A stretch of 64,000 bases of DNA from Rhizobium mongolense subsp. loessense (lineage in GTDB: Bacteria > Pseudomonadota > Alphaproteobacteria > Rhizobiales > Rhizobiaceae). The translations under genes were made by a program, and so were the position numbers. The stretch spans positions 372,001-436,000 of the forward strand of contig NZ_FMTM01000004.1 in assembly GCF_900099775.1 (NCBI RefSeq), written 5' to 3'. Below, piece after piece: positions 8,086 through 17,403 of this stretch; position 1 is the first letter of the stretch, and each line of letters opens with the position of its first letter. The notes below the pieces were generated by a model, which worked only from the letters and a program-made list of their open reading frames with translations, ran no database searches and was not told where the DNA came from.

Positions 8086-8340
8086 TTACGAAGTTTCGTG
8101 GAATTCATTTCCCCGAGCCGCGGGCAGGTTTTGATCTGCGCTTATCTTTGCTTTCATCAGGTCGCACGCAAAGATGTGAAATCGGAGCGTTTGCAAAAAG
8201 CTGACGAGCTGTTCGCGAGCCAAAGACGTAGGCTCGCCCCTGAGAACGCCCCCGACTATTTCGGCCTCCTGGACCGCGATCTGGATTCGATCATCGGTGA
8301 CCCGCTGCTTTGCGACTTCAAGTGCGGAGCGCTTTTTCAT
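8086..8340 (-). CDS. hypothetical small protein
   Basis: 84 residues, opening MKKRSALEVAKQRVTDDRIQ. Mostly helical and soluble, ending in a polar tail. No family recognised. A plus-strand frame covers almost the same bases (8098-8352); I prefer the minus frame because it has a normal lysine-rich start and a more protein-like composition. A GC-rich hairpin (8351-8371) lies in its leader. Confidence 0.45.
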   Translation of the reverse strand: MKKRSALEVAKQRVTDDRIQIAVQEAEIVGGVLRGEPTSLAREQLVSFLQTLRFHIFACDLMKAKISADQNLPAARGNEFHETS

Positions 8341-8350
8341 TGCTCATCAT

Positions 8351-8371
8351 AGCACGGTTTTCGGCCGTGCT
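8351..8371. other. hairpin in leader of minus-strand gene
   Basis: Perfect 7-bp arms AGCACGG and CCGTGCT around a 7-base T-rich loop, 11 bases upstream of the minus-strand start at 8340. It could be a weak terminator for read-through or a leader structure. There is no strong T-run on either side. Confidence 0.4.
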
Positions 8372-8502
8372 GTCTGGAAAGCGCTCTAACTGACGCTCGG
8401 GGTAGCGCCTTTACGTCGAAGCTTGTCAGTTTTCCTGCCATTAGCTCCTCCAGGCGAGTAATATGGGCTTGGTATTTGGAGGGGTCGGTCTGGACGACAT
8501 CC

Positions 8503-10281
8503 ATGACACAAGATCAGGCTTACGCCTTCGCCATTCTGATCGGACTAATGGTCGCTTTCATATGGGGACGGTTTCGCTACGACCTCATCGCAGTTCTCGC
8601 ACTTCTTACGGCGGTTTTTACCGGCATTGTGCCGCACAAGGCAGCATTCTCCGGATTCGGTGACGATATTGTCATCATCGTAGCGAGCGCGCTGGTCGTA
8701 AGCGCCGCAATCGAACGCAGTGGTGTCATAGAGGCGTTCGTTCATCGCGTCGCGCCCAAGGTGACCTCCTTGCAGGGCCAGGTCGTTATTCTCGTGGGAG
8801 CTGTCACGGTCCTGTCCATCTTCATCAAGAACATCGGCGCGTTGTCGATGATGATCCCGGTCGCATTTCAGATGGCGCGCCGGTCGAAAGCGCCCGCTTC
8901 ATCTTTTCTCATGCCGATGGCATTCGGCTCGTTGCTTGGCGGGCTCATCACCCTCGTCGGCACGTCGCCAAATATTGTCGTGTCGCAGATGCGCGAGGAA
9001 CTCACGGGTCGCCCTTTCAACATGTTTGATTTCACTCCTGTCGGCATTGGTATTGCCGCAGCGGGAGTGGCTTTTCTGGCCCTTGGCTATCGGCTGCTCC
9101 CGCGAGACAGGGAGGCAACCCCGACAATGGAGAAAGCGCTGAACATCAAGGACTACATGACAGAGGCTCGCGTCACTGCGACTTCGCCCGTTAACGGCAA
9201 GTCGATCAGACACCTGTCGGCCTTGCTGGACGAGGAGGTCCTTGTCACCGGGCTTGTCCGTAATAAGGTCGAGCGCATGATATCACTGCCGGACCCCATC
9301 CTTTGTCAGGGCGATATCGTTCTTTTGGAGGGAGACCCTCAGGCGCTGGAGCGAGGCATCAGGCGTGCGCGTCTGGAACTGGAGGGACACAACCGCTCCA
9401 CGGAAGCAAAAGGAGTCGACGAGGAGATTGCCGGAATTGAAGTCGTGATCGGCCCAAAATCGGTTTTGATCGGTCAAACCGCCAAGCGTCTGGCGCTGCA
9501 TGAGCGCTTCAACATCAATCTGCTCGCAGTGAGCCGGAGCAGCAAGCGCTTCACCGAACGTTTGCGCGATATCGCGCTAAGTCCAGGCGACGTTCTCGTT
9601 TTGAAGGGCGATCTTGTGCTTCTCCCGACCAAATTGATGGAACTCGGTCTTCTTCCCTTGGCGGGACGTGAGATCCGCCTGGGGAATCCGCGAAGGGGTT
9701 TGGTTCCGGTGGTGGTCCTGGCTGGTGCCATGGTGCTAACGGCATTTGGCCTGCTGCCCGTTGCCACAGCTTTCTTTACGGCTGCTGTCCTGACGGTACT
9801 GCTCGGCTCGCTTTCACTTCGGGAAGCTTATGAGGCCATCGATTGGCCCATCCTGATAATGCTCGGGGGCCTCATTCCCGTGAGCGAGTCAATCCGTACC
9901 AGCGGTGGTGCCGACCTTATCGCCGGCGGCCTCGCTCAGCTTGCTAGCGCCTTGCCCCTTTACGGCGCCCTCGCAATGATCATGGTGGTCGCAATGGCCG
10001 CAACTCCGTTTTTGAACAATGCAGCCACGGTTCTCGTAGTCGCCCCGATCGCTGTTACCCTTGCGCAACGCCTTGGCTACAGTCCGGACGCCTTTCTGAT
10101 GGCCGTAGCGGTGGGTGCGGCCTGCGATTTTCTCACGCCTGTCGGACACCAATGCAACACGTTGGTGCTCGGCCCCGGCGGTTATCGCTTTGGCGACTAT
10201 TGGAAACTGGGACTGCCGCTCTCATCCATTGTGGTCTTGCTGGGCGTGCCTCTGATCCTGTTGTTTTGGCCGCCTGTTTAG
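8503..10281 (+). CDS. SLC13-family permease with TrkA-C (RCK_C) domains
   Basis: 592 residues from the ATG at 8503; an upstream TTG start is possible but the ATG fits the first membrane helix. About 11-12 membrane segments are visible in two halves (residues 5-205 and 405-590), separated by a cytosolic part with two RCK_C-like domains (about 210-295 and 305-385; for example SPGDVLVLKGD). This is the arrangement of the SLC13/DASS-like permeases that carry regulatory TrkA-C insertions; known members move sulfate, dicarboxylates or other anions. The re-entrant motifs NIGALSMM and TSPNIVVS in the first half and NNAATVLV in the second are typical of the ion-transporter superfamily. Substrate not determined. 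Confidence 0.88.
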   Translation: MTQDQAYAFAILIGLMVAFIWGRFRYDLIAVLALLTAVFTGIVPHKAAFSGFGDDIVIIVASALVVSAAIERSGVIEAFVHRVAPKVTSLQGQVVILVGAVTVLSIFIKNIGALSMMIPVAFQMARRSKAPASSFLMPMAFGSLLGGLITLVGTSPNIVVSQMREELTGRPFNMFDFTPVGIGIAAAGVAFLALGYRLLPRDREATPTMEKALNIKDYMTEARVTATSPVNGKSIRHLSALLDEEVLVTGLVRNKVERMISLPDPILCQGDIVLLEGDPQALERGIRRARLELEGHNRSTEAKGVDEEIAGIEVVIGPKSVLIGQTAKRLALHERFNINLLAVSRSSKRFTERLRDIALSPGDVLVLKGDLVLLPTKLMELGLLPLAGREIRLGNPRRGLVPVVVLAGAMVLTAFGLLPVATAFFTAAVLTVLLGSLSLREAYEAIDWPILIMLGGLIPVSESIRTSGGADLIAGGLAQLASALPLYGALAMIMVVAMAATPFLNNAATVLVVAPIAVTLAQRLGYSPDAFLMAVAVGAACDFLTPVGHQCNTLVLGPGGYRFGDYWKLGLPLSSIVVLLGVPLILLFWPPV

Positions 10282-10557
10282 CGGGCAACATCGTTCAAAT
10301 TCCGATCCAAATGCACCGTGCCGCCGTGCCCGGTAACCGTGGCGATAACACCTCCGAATCGACCACTAAACCCGCCCAACGGGAATATGATAAGAATAAT
10401 TAGAAGTATCATTCCCAATGTGATGATTTTCTCCACTTGAATCTAGTTCTAATTCGTCTCGACGAAATACTGCCTTCACCAAAATTGAACTCGGCCGCTG
10501 TCTTATCTCGCCGCTTTCGCAAGATTTATCAGCGAGATTGCCGAATGAGCATTAATG

Positions 10558-10594
10558 CACCATGTAATAATATACACTATACTATTACATGGTG
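10558..10594. repeat. perfect 12-bp inverted repeat
   Basis: Arms CACCATGTAATA (10558-10569) and TATTACATGGTG (10583-10594) with a 13-base AT-rich spacer. It lies 277 bases after one gene and 189 bases before the next, with no T-run, so neither a terminator nor a typical operator position. Confidence 0.6.
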
Positions 10595-10633
10595 TAGTTT
10601 CTGCAATCGGCTGACGCCGGCTGCCCGTTGCCG

Positions 10634-10650
10634 CCGCTGCGAAGCAGCGG
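10634..10650. repeat. REP-like GC hairpin
   Basis: Perfect 7-bp arms CCGCTGC and GCAGCGG with loop GAA. It may be a terminator-like or REP-like element; no second copy was noticed in the window. Confidence 0.4.
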
Positions 10651-10782
10651 TCTGCTGTGCGATAGCGACGCGATCTGCTCCACTTGATGTTCGTGCGTGA
10701 CTATCAGCAAGGTCGTTGCGAATTTCGATGAGCGCCATGCACGCCGATGGAGTAGAATCGCAAGGAAACCGGAGGAGTGGTC

Positions 10783-11895
10783 ATGATTCCTCTAAGCAGA
10801 CTGGTCGAGCAGCTTCTTGGTATCGGCGCGCTTGTGCTGCTGGCGATTGGTTGCGCTCTCGTCCTTTGGCCCTTCCTATCGGCAATAATGTGGGCTGCGG
10901 TGATATGTTTTTCGACCTGGCCTATCTACCGCCGATGTGAACGTGCGGTTGGAGGCAATCGGGCGGTTGCCGCCGCGGCTATGACGGTGCTGGTGGTTTT
11001 TGTTGTGGCCGCACCGCTAGCGTTCCTCGTGACGGCGCTCGCCGACGACATAAAGAACCTGGCGGCGGGAATAACGCGCGTCCTCGAGCAGGGTCCCTCC
11101 GCGCCCCCAATCTGGGTGAAAGGCCTTCCGATTGTCGGCGAGAGTGTGGCCGCTTACTGGGAAAACTTTGCGCATGACGCTCCTGCCTTTATCCTCGAGC
11201 TCAAGAAGCTGACGGGGCCTGTCACCGATATTGCTCTTGCTGGCGGCGCAGCTTTCGGCATCGGCCTAATCGAACTTGCGCTCAGCATATTCATCACTTT
11301 TTTCCTGTTCCTGCACGGCCGGCGCATGATCAGTTTCATGCGTCAAATCGGTGAGCGTGTTGCCGGCACTCGCGCTAGAAAGTTGATCACGGTCATCGGC
11401 ATGACCGTGAATGGTGTCGTTTACGGAATGATCGGAACGGCCCTCGCCCAAGGTCTTTTGGCCGGCATCGGCTTCTGGATCGCCGGTTTGTCGCAATCGT
11501 TATTGCTCGGCGGCCTGACGTTTTTGCTTTCGTTCGTGCCCGCAGGGCCACCGTTCGTGTGGGGGCCGGTGGCGCTTTGGCTTCTCATGCAGGGATCGGT
11601 TTGGTGGGGGATCTTCATCGCTGCATGGGGCCTGCTTCTCGTCAGCAGTATTGACAACTTCCTGCGACCATATCTGCTCAGCCAGAACATCAATCTGCCC
11701 GTGCTGCTCGGTCTATTCGGGCTCGTCGGCGGCGTTCTGGCTTTTGGATTCATCGGGCTTTTTCTCGGACCAACCCTACTGGCGGTGGCCTATAACCTCT
11801 TTCGCGAGTGGGTCGCAGCGGAACTCGAAGAGCGTATGCAATCGGAACCGTCTTCCCTTGCGGCCGACAACTTGGAAGCCGATACCAGGGATTGA
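10783..11895 (+). CDS. AI-2E family transporter (PerM/YdiK-like membrane protein)
   Basis: 370 residues with about eight membrane helices in the order typical of the family: two helices at 10-60, one near 70-90, a long periplasmic/cytosolic stretch at 95-150, and a C-terminal bundle of 5 (residues 155-350). The FVPAGPPFVWGPVALWLL segment is the conserved family motif near the centre of the bundle. Members have been linked to AI-2 export, Na+/H+ exchange or unknown transport, so the substrate is open. The start at 10783 is set by GGAGG seven bases upstream, in preference to the GTG two codons earlier. It is not obviously in an operon. Confidence 0.9.
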   Translation: MIPLSRLVEQLLGIGALVLLAIGCALVLWPFLSAIMWAAVICFSTWPIYRRCERAVGGNRAVAAAAMTVLVVFVVAAPLAFLVTALADDIKNLAAGITRVLEQGPSAPPIWVKGLPIVGESVAAYWENFAHDAPAFILELKKLTGPVTDIALAGGAAFGIGLIELALSIFITFFLFLHGRRMISFMRQIGERVAGTRARKLITVIGMTVNGVVYGMIGTALAQGLLAGIGFWIAGLSQSLLLGGLTFLLSFVPAGPPFVWGPVALWLLMQGSVWWGIFIAAWGLLLVSSIDNFLRPYLLSQNINLPVLLGLFGLVGGVLAFGFIGLFLGPTLLAVAYNLFREWVAAELEERMQSEPSSLAADNLEADTRD

Positions 11896-12001
11896 GTTGA
11901 CGGATTTTCGCTCATGGCGGCGCGACACCTGTGAAAGCACATCATCTTGGAGGCCGCCAAAAGTAATAGCTTCTGAACATCAGGTATTACTGAGGGTGCA
12001 A

Positions 12002-12234
12002 ATGGCGACGACAGTGACAGCAAAGGGGCAGGTCACCATTCCAAAGCCCGTCCGCGATCTGTTGGGAATCGTTCCCGGAAGCAAGGTTGATTTCCGCCGT
12101 GCCGCCGATGGCAGCATTGTCGTGGTGCGGGCGGACAAGAAGCAGCCTGTGAGCCGGTTTGCGAAGTTGCGAGGTCATGCGGGAAAGGGCTCAGCACCGA
12201 TGCCATCATGGCACTGACACGTGGCGAAACTTGA
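12002..12234 (+). pseudogene. AbrB-type antitoxin, frameshifted near the C-terminus
   Basis: The first 64 codons encode an AbrB/SpoVT swapped-hairpin DNA-binding domain (MATTVTAKGQVTIPKPVRDL...). The annotated frame ends early at a TGA (12215-12217), giving 71 residues. If one base is restored after the GGG at 12187-12189, the frame continues LSTDAIMALTRGET and stops at TGA 12232-12234. That ending is the usual one for this antitoxin family and overlaps the toxin's start, so the single-base loss is real in the sequence given, whether by mutation or a sequencing error. Antitoxins of this type bind the promoter through the AbrB domain and the toxin through the C-terminal tail, which is the part changed here. 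Confidence 0.7.
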
Positions 12235-12635
12235 ACCTCGTCGACACCAATATCCTCCTGGACGTTGTCACCGATGATCCGGCGTGGGCGGATTGGTCGA
12301 TTGCGCAGCTTGAAACGGCGAGCCTCGATGGGCCCTTGCTGATTAACGATACCGTGTACGCCGAGCTCGCGGTGCGATACGATCATATCGAAGAACTCGA
12401 GGCCTTCCTCGACGAGGCTGGGCTTGAAATGACTGCAATGCCGCGAGCCGCCCTTTTCCTTGCCGGCAAGATACTTACGCAGTATCGCCGCGCCGGAGGA
12501 TCAAAGAATGGCGTATTGCCCGACATTTTCATAGGTGCCCATGCAGCGGTTAGGCAGCTTCCGTTGCTCACCCGCGACCTTGGCCGCTACCGCACATATT
12601 TTCCCTCGGTGACGCTGATTACGCCGCACGTGTAG
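12231..12635 (+). CDS. PIN-domain toxin, VapC-like
   Basis: 134 residues from the TTG at 12231, which overlaps the frame-restored antitoxin stop as TTGA; the longer upstream frame just reads through the antitoxin. PIN-fold acidic residues are in place: Asp in LVDTNILLDV near the N-terminus, Glu in NDTVYAELAV, Asp in LPDIFIGAHA and Asp in LTRDLGRYRTYFP. VapC toxins are Mg2+-dependent RNases that usually cut tRNA or rRNA. The gene looks intact, although its partner is damaged. Confidence 0.85.
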   Translation: MNLVDTNILLDVVTDDPAWADWSIAQLETASLDGPLLINDTVYAELAVRYDHIEELEAFLDEAGLEMTAMPRAALFLAGKILTQYRRAGGSKNGVLPDIFIGAHAAVRQLPLLTRDLGRYRTYFPSVTLITPHV

Positions 12636-12969
12636 CCGGAAATATTTTGCAGTGGATGTGCTGCCGCGCCGGTGTCCGCGTCGCTGATGTGGTTGCAGAA
12701 CTCCGGGTTTAGATCTGCGTGCAAAGTTTGGCATCCAGACTACGAATTGAAGGCCCCGAAACGCGGAAAAGCATTTGAAGTTAGTTCACTGGTAAGGGTC
12801 GGCAGTGAGTGCTTTCATCAATATGTCCAGCGACACTCCCAAAGCCACCACAATCCGATCGATGGGCAGATCCGCGATGAACGTTGCGGACGGCCCGCAC
12901 GGTGAGTATCCGGGCTCGATGGAAAGCCATCAACTGATCTGCATCTGGCAAGCCCCTGTTCGTCGGATG
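12636..12969. other. intergenic, no gene recognised
   Basis: About 334 bases between convergent genes. No terminator with a convincing T-run and no coding signal were seen. Confidence 0.4.
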
Positions 12970-13812
12970 CTATAGTCGGCTGAGCAACTCCGATTTCTTC
13001 GCCTCGAATTCCTGATCTGTGAGGATACCTTTTGCATGAAGGGCCGCGAGGCGCTCGATCTTGTCGAAGATGTCGTCCTCGGACCGACGCGCCTCCGGCG
13101 CTGGACGCGCCGCTTGTTGTGGCTCGGTGGATTCCGGCGCGGAGGATGCGAATATCGATGGCGCAACCGTGGCGGCAGACGGTTCGGTAGCCGACGTGCC
13201 CGCCGGGTCCTTGCCGTCCTGACGGACCACATCCAGTTCCGAAATTTTCACGAGCCCATGCTGGGACGTAAAGGCCAGCGACTGGTCGCTGCTTTGCTGT
13301 TGCGAGAAACCGCCAATGCGATGGTCCTTCGTGTCGTAGACCGTAACCTGGCCGCCGACATCGATCGCCAGCCGCCGGGTTGTCGGGAAAAAGGCATAGC
13401 GCAGGTCATTCTGCGCCCCGGTCGAGGCAGGATGCCCGAGCTCCTCGGGCCACCAGTTCCCGGCCGACAACGCCCCGGGCACGAACAAACTGACGCCGCC
13501 CTGACCTTGGTATTGGGACTGGTGCGCCCTCTGCGGGTCCAGCAAATCTGAGCTGCGCACCAGCGCCGCAAGCTCGGAACAAATTTCGGCCACGTTCGCC
13601 TTGAGCGCATGGTTGAACATGTCGCCGACCATGATCATGCCGCCCTGTGACCATTGCCCCATGCCACCGAGATCAGGATGGTTGAACTGAGCCTGTGTCG
13701 CCTGCCCGGCGATAATCGCCATCAGAAGGTGCTCGACCGCGCCAAAACTGACCCCGTAGCGCTGTGCAATCCCCTGCAGGGTCCGTCGACCCTCGTCACT
13801 GAGTTGTCTCAT
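12970..13812 (-). CDS. SHOCT-domain protein
   Basis: 280 residues from the ATG at 13812; a longer frame to 13974 is open but lacks signals. The C-terminal 35 residues (DDIFDKIERLAALHAKGILT and onward to KKSELLSRL) form a SHOCT domain, a short oligomerisation module found at protein ends. The N-terminal part (LSDEGRRTLQGIAQRYGVS...) looks helical and may bind nucleic acid or protein. The centre is a beta-rich region with FFPTTRRLAIDVGGQVTVYDT, followed by a proline/alanine/serine-rich linker (about 190-240). No signal peptide. The function of this architecture, seen in several Proteobacteria, is unknown to me. Confidence 0.75.
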   Translation of the reverse strand: MRQLSDEGRRTLQGIAQRYGVSFGAVEHLLMAIIAGQATQAQFNHPDLGGMGQWSQGGMIMVGDMFNHALKANVAEICSELAALVRSSDLLDPQRAHQSQYQGQGGVSLFVPGALSAGNWWPEELGHPASTGAQNDLRYAFFPTTRRLAIDVGGQVTVYDTKDHRIGGFSQQQSSDQSLAFTSQHGLVKISELDVVRQDGKDPAGTSATEPSAATVAPSIFASSAPESTEPQQAARPAPEARRSEDDIFDKIERLAALHAKGILTDQEFEAKKSELLSRL

Positions 13813-14204
13813 CGTGATCGCCCTTGCCTGATGAAGAAAGCGTGCACGCCGCAAGGCCGAGCCCCGCAACGAAGTCAAGAAGCTCTCCACGACATCAGAA
13901 CAATATGGAACTTGGTGGCAAATGTCACAAGATATCGCGTCGGTTCTACCATCACATCGTCGGCGTAGGCTCATGCGCCGAGATCGACGCGCTCGAGAAC
14001 TGCTACCATAATCTTGACCTCAGATGCCGAAGCGCCAAGAGAGCGGGCAAAGTCACGCCATCTTCGTACTATCTCCCGACCACGCCGCGATTACTGCGGT
14101 CGAGATGAAAAACTTTGCGACCGGTCGCAACAAATCGATAGATGCGGTCGCATCGTCAAAACATATCTAGGTCGACAGTCCCGGCACTATTCGGCTAAAT
14201 AGAC
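13813..14204. other. intergenic, possible IS flank
   Basis: About 392 bases between the SHOCT gene and a decayed ISL3 transposase. It could hold lost 5' parts of that element, but no terminal inverted repeat could be assigned. Confidence 0.4.
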
Positions 14205-14914
14205 TTGGCGCACCGGCGGCTATACAATCTTTGGCGCGAATACATCAACGGCGCCGTTCTCGACCTGGCCAGGTCGAGAACGGCAATCAAGGAGATCGTG
14301 CGCCAGGCCGGGTACGGTCGCGGCTTGGTCCGACGCGTGCTGAGTGGTCAACGCTCGGATGTCTTCCGCGTCCGCAAGAACTCGCTCGAACTCCATCTGC
14401 CTTGGCTCGACGCTCAATGGGCGGCCGGACATCGGGGACAGAGCAGTGGCGGCAGCTCAAGACCCAAGGGCGGCTGCCTTCGTGTCGTCACCGAATGGGC
14501 AACACGCCGTCGAAAAGCGGAGAAGGTCGATGACGTGACCTTGAACCGAGCGACTTCGGCCAAACCATCGCGCGTCTTATGACTATTGCTCGCGACGACC
14601 TCTCCAAATCTGAGACCGTGACGGTTGCGATTGAGGGCAGGCGTACCGCAGCTCTTTGAGTCACGGGAAGCCATCGCCGCCTTCCAGGCGATGACCCGCA
14701 AGAAATCCCTTGCCGATCTCGATCCATGATTGGAAAGAGACCGAACAGTCTGGTAGCCTCCTTCGCCAACGGCGTCGTCAAAGACCGTGTAGCCGTCAGC
14801 GCCGCGGTCACTTCGCCATGGTCGAACGGCCAGACCAAAGGGCAGATCACCGCGCCAGATGTATAGCCGTGGGAAGATTGACCCCTGCAGGCTGCGTTAT
14901 CGGCGCGGGATGAA
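14205..14914 (+). pseudogene. ISL3-family transposase remnant
   Basis: The segments GYGRGLVRRVLSGQRSDVFR, LPWLDAQWAAG, LRVVTEWATRRRKAEK, TIARDDLSKSETVTV, VSAAVTSPWSNGQTKGQIT and MYSRGKID are recognisable in order, and match the C-terminal half of ISL3 transposases. They lie in different frames, separated by at least three frameshifts (near 14450, 14570 and 14850) and a stop. The N-terminal zinc-ribbon half is missing. The element is dead. Confidence 0.75.
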
Positions 14915-15258
14915 ATCCATCACCATCAAAACTGCGTCAGAGCCCATATTCCCTGCCTCTTCCCTTGCGCCACCGCCTTCCAATACGTCTTTCTCGCTGA
15001 GCGATCTCTCCTGGGAAGGCCCGCGGACAACGCCGATGTTCGATCGCCACCAGACAGGAGCAACATGAGCGTATCGGACAGCAGCGACCTTCGATTACTG
15101 ATCAACGCCAAAGCAAACATATTCTTCATGGTCAAATACAAAGTACTGGTCGTTGCAATTTTGCCAAGTCGTCTAATAACGTTAAGTTGCAATAGAGCCT
15201 CTCCTGATATATATTTGCATGGGGATAAGGTTTGTCCGTGCGACTGTCGGGGGATGCC
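14915..15258. other. intergenic, promoter region of caspase gene
   Basis: About 344 bases. AT-rich around 15105-15225, suitable for a promoter of the following gene. No gene seen. Confidence 0.4.
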
Positions 15259-17403
15259 ATGATAGGGGGGCGCAAGAGACGCGGCATCGTGACGATCGTG
15301 CTTGTGTTCGCAGCGGTCGCCATTCTAACAAGTCCGAGGCAGGCTCTGGCATTTGAGAACTGCTCGCTTGCCCCTGCCGAGCTCGTGGACGGACAGCTAC
15401 GGCTTGCACTGCTTATCGGCGTTGGAACGTATCTCGATCCCAATATTAGCGAGCTCGACGGGCCGACCAACGACGTGAACAGGTTTCGCGAACTTCTCCT
15501 CAGCGGCTACCGCTTTCCCGACGAGAATATCTGCGTCTTAACCGACGAGCATGCCACCCATGCCGCCGTGGAGGAAGCTTTCCAGAAGGTGCTGCTCGAC
15601 CGCATCGCCAGCAAGAACGACGTCGTCTTGATCTATTTCGCCGGCCACGGTTCGCAGACCGAAGACCACAACAGTGACGAAGCGGACGGCAGGGATGAAA
15701 CGATCATTCTACACGATTCAAGGACGGAAGGCCGGGGCGACTTTATCGACGACCACATGAACGAGTGGCTGAAACGACTCGACGAAAAGACCCCCAATAT
15801 AACCCTGATGCTCGACTCCTGTAATTCCGGAAGCGCCGCGAGGGGCCGGGGTGAGTTTAAGAAACGCTGGGTTGAACCGATGGCTGGCGGTTCGGTGAGC
15901 GTAAGGGGCGGCGATGCGACCGACTGGACGCCGGCTTTGTTTTCCGGCCTGAACGTCCTTTCAGCCGCCACCGACGGCACAGTGGCGATGGAGCAGGACG
16001 GCACAGGGCTATTTACACAGGCACTTCTCGACATTCTTTCCGACTCGCCACGGTTGACCTATGCGCAGGTCGCCAAACGCATTCCGCCTCTGTTGCGGGC
16101 TGCGGGAACACCGCAGATCGCCTATGTGCAGGGCAATATGGAGAGTTTTGTGTTCCAGAACACTAGCCGGAAGGCTCCGATTTCCTGGAGTGTCCGATCG
16201 GTATTGCTTGGCAGCGGGTCCAATCCGGTGCGGGTCGAAATGGCTGGGCCGCCGCTGCCTGGAATCGGTCCCAACGCAGAACTTCGAATTTTTGACGGGG
16301 CGAAAGATGGCGACGATCTCTTTGACGTGACGAAGGCCAAGGGACTCGCAGTGGTGGAGGCATCCACTGGGTTCAACGCTACTGCAACGGTTGCACAGCC
16401 ATCAGGCGCACCTCCACTCACCGAGGGCGACGTCGCTGTTTTAATACGTCCATCCGACGATTACGATGCTTTGACCTTCAGCCTCAAGCCTGAGGGGGAA
16501 GCCGGCGGTATTCCCGCGAACCTTGCCGAGACGCTCCGGAAGGAGATTTTGTCCAACAAAGAGATGGAAGGCTTAGTGACGCTTTCCGATGACGGGGAAC
16601 TTGAGGCCAATCTCAATCAAAATGGCGCGCTCGTTCTGAGCGGTCCCGCGAATGATGTCCGTAACGTCATACCCCCTGCGACGCCTGAAAGGCAGGCGGC
16701 CCTGTTGACTGGGATACTCACGTCGCATGCGCGCCAGCGCATCTTCCTGCGTTTGAAAGGCGAGGGCGGCAACGACTTCACGGACCAAGAAACGCTAAAG
16801 GTACAGATCATTCCGGAGACCACACAAACAACTTGCGCCGCTGGCGCCTGGGTGCAAGCCCCACCCAACTCGGAGCAGTTCATACCGGAATGCTACGAGA
16901 CCCACATTAGAGTAACTGTCGACGCTCGGTCGCCCTATCCGCTCCTCGTCGGAGGACTCGTGATGTCGTCCGACGGCAGCATAATTGGCTTTCCGAGCGA
17001 TGGACGATTGGAGCTCGTTCCTCCCGGCTCCACCCACGATTTTCGCGCTCGAAACGAACGACTGGTCGCTATCAGTCCCTACGACGTACAGGATCAGATC
17101 ATGGTTTTTGGCACGCAAGAGAAGAATCCGGTCAGATGGGGTGATCTGACGCTTACGGTTCGACGGGCTCTGGGTGGGACCGTTGGCACGCTGCATCGGA
17201 CTCTCGACCGTTACCTAAGCGGAAAAAGAGGTCAGATGTCCGCCGTCGATGGGGACGACACCACGTGGACCATGACTAGCATTCCGATCCGCGTCAGTCA
17301 GCGTCCGGGAGGCTCGCCTGGCGGGCCGGAGGCCTGCAAGCCGCAGATCTGCGAAGCGCCCACGCAACCTATTACCGGGCTAGGGGAGGAATCTAGGCCA
17401 TGA
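15259..17403 (+). CDS. exported caspase-family (C14) protease
   Basis: 714 residues from the ATG at 15259, chosen for the GGGGG stretch upstream and because it gives a clean signal peptide (basic MIGGRKRRG, hydrophobic 10-26, cleavage near ALA-FE). Residues about 45-300 form a caspase p20-like domain: catalytic His130 in YFAGHGSQTED and Cys188 in LDSCNSGSA. These fit a metacaspase-type dyad; such enzymes cleave after Arg/Lys rather than Asp. The C-terminal 400 residues are beta-rich, with a segment near 540-620 (LLVGGLVMSSDGSIIGFPSD) reminiscent of DUF4384, often found behind periplasmic caspases. The stop overlaps the next start (ATGA), so the two are translationally coupled. Target unknown. 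Confidence 0.82.
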   Translation: MIGGRKRRGIVTIVLVFAAVAILTSPRQALAFENCSLAPAELVDGQLRLALLIGVGTYLDPNISELDGPTNDVNRFRELLLSGYRFPDENICVLTDEHATHAAVEEAFQKVLLDRIASKNDVVLIYFAGHGSQTEDHNSDEADGRDETIILHDSRTEGRGDFIDDHMNEWLKRLDEKTPNITLMLDSCNSGSAARGRGEFKKRWVEPMAGGSVSVRGGDATDWTPALFSGLNVLSAATDGTVAMEQDGTGLFTQALLDILSDSPRLTYAQVAKRIPPLLRAAGTPQIAYVQGNMESFVFQNTSRKAPISWSVRSVLLGSGSNPVRVEMAGPPLPGIGPNAELRIFDGAKDGDDLFDVTKAKGLAVVEASTGFNATATVAQPSGAPPLTEGDVAVLIRPSDDYDALTFSLKPEGEAGGIPANLAETLRKEILSNKEMEGLVTLSDDGELEANLNQNGALVLSGPANDVRNVIPPATPERQAALLTGILTSHARQRIFLRLKGEGGNDFTDQETLKVQIIPETTQTTCAAGAWVQAPPNSEQFIPECYETHIRVTVDARSPYPLLVGGLVMSSDGSIIGFPSDGRLELVPPGSTHDFRARNERLVAISPYDVQDQIMVFGTQEKNPVRWGDLTLTVRRALGGTVGTLHRTLDRYLSGKRGQMSAVDGDDTTWTMTSIPIRVSQRPGGSPGGPEACKPQICEAPTQPITGLGEESRP

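Larger units (their letters stand above)
10282..10782. other. intergenic with two inverted repeats
   Basis: About 501 bases with no credible gene. It contains a perfect 12-bp inverted repeat (10558-10594) and a perfect 7-bp GC hairpin (10634-10650), listed separately. The AT content is raised around 10380-10590. Confidence 0.5.
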
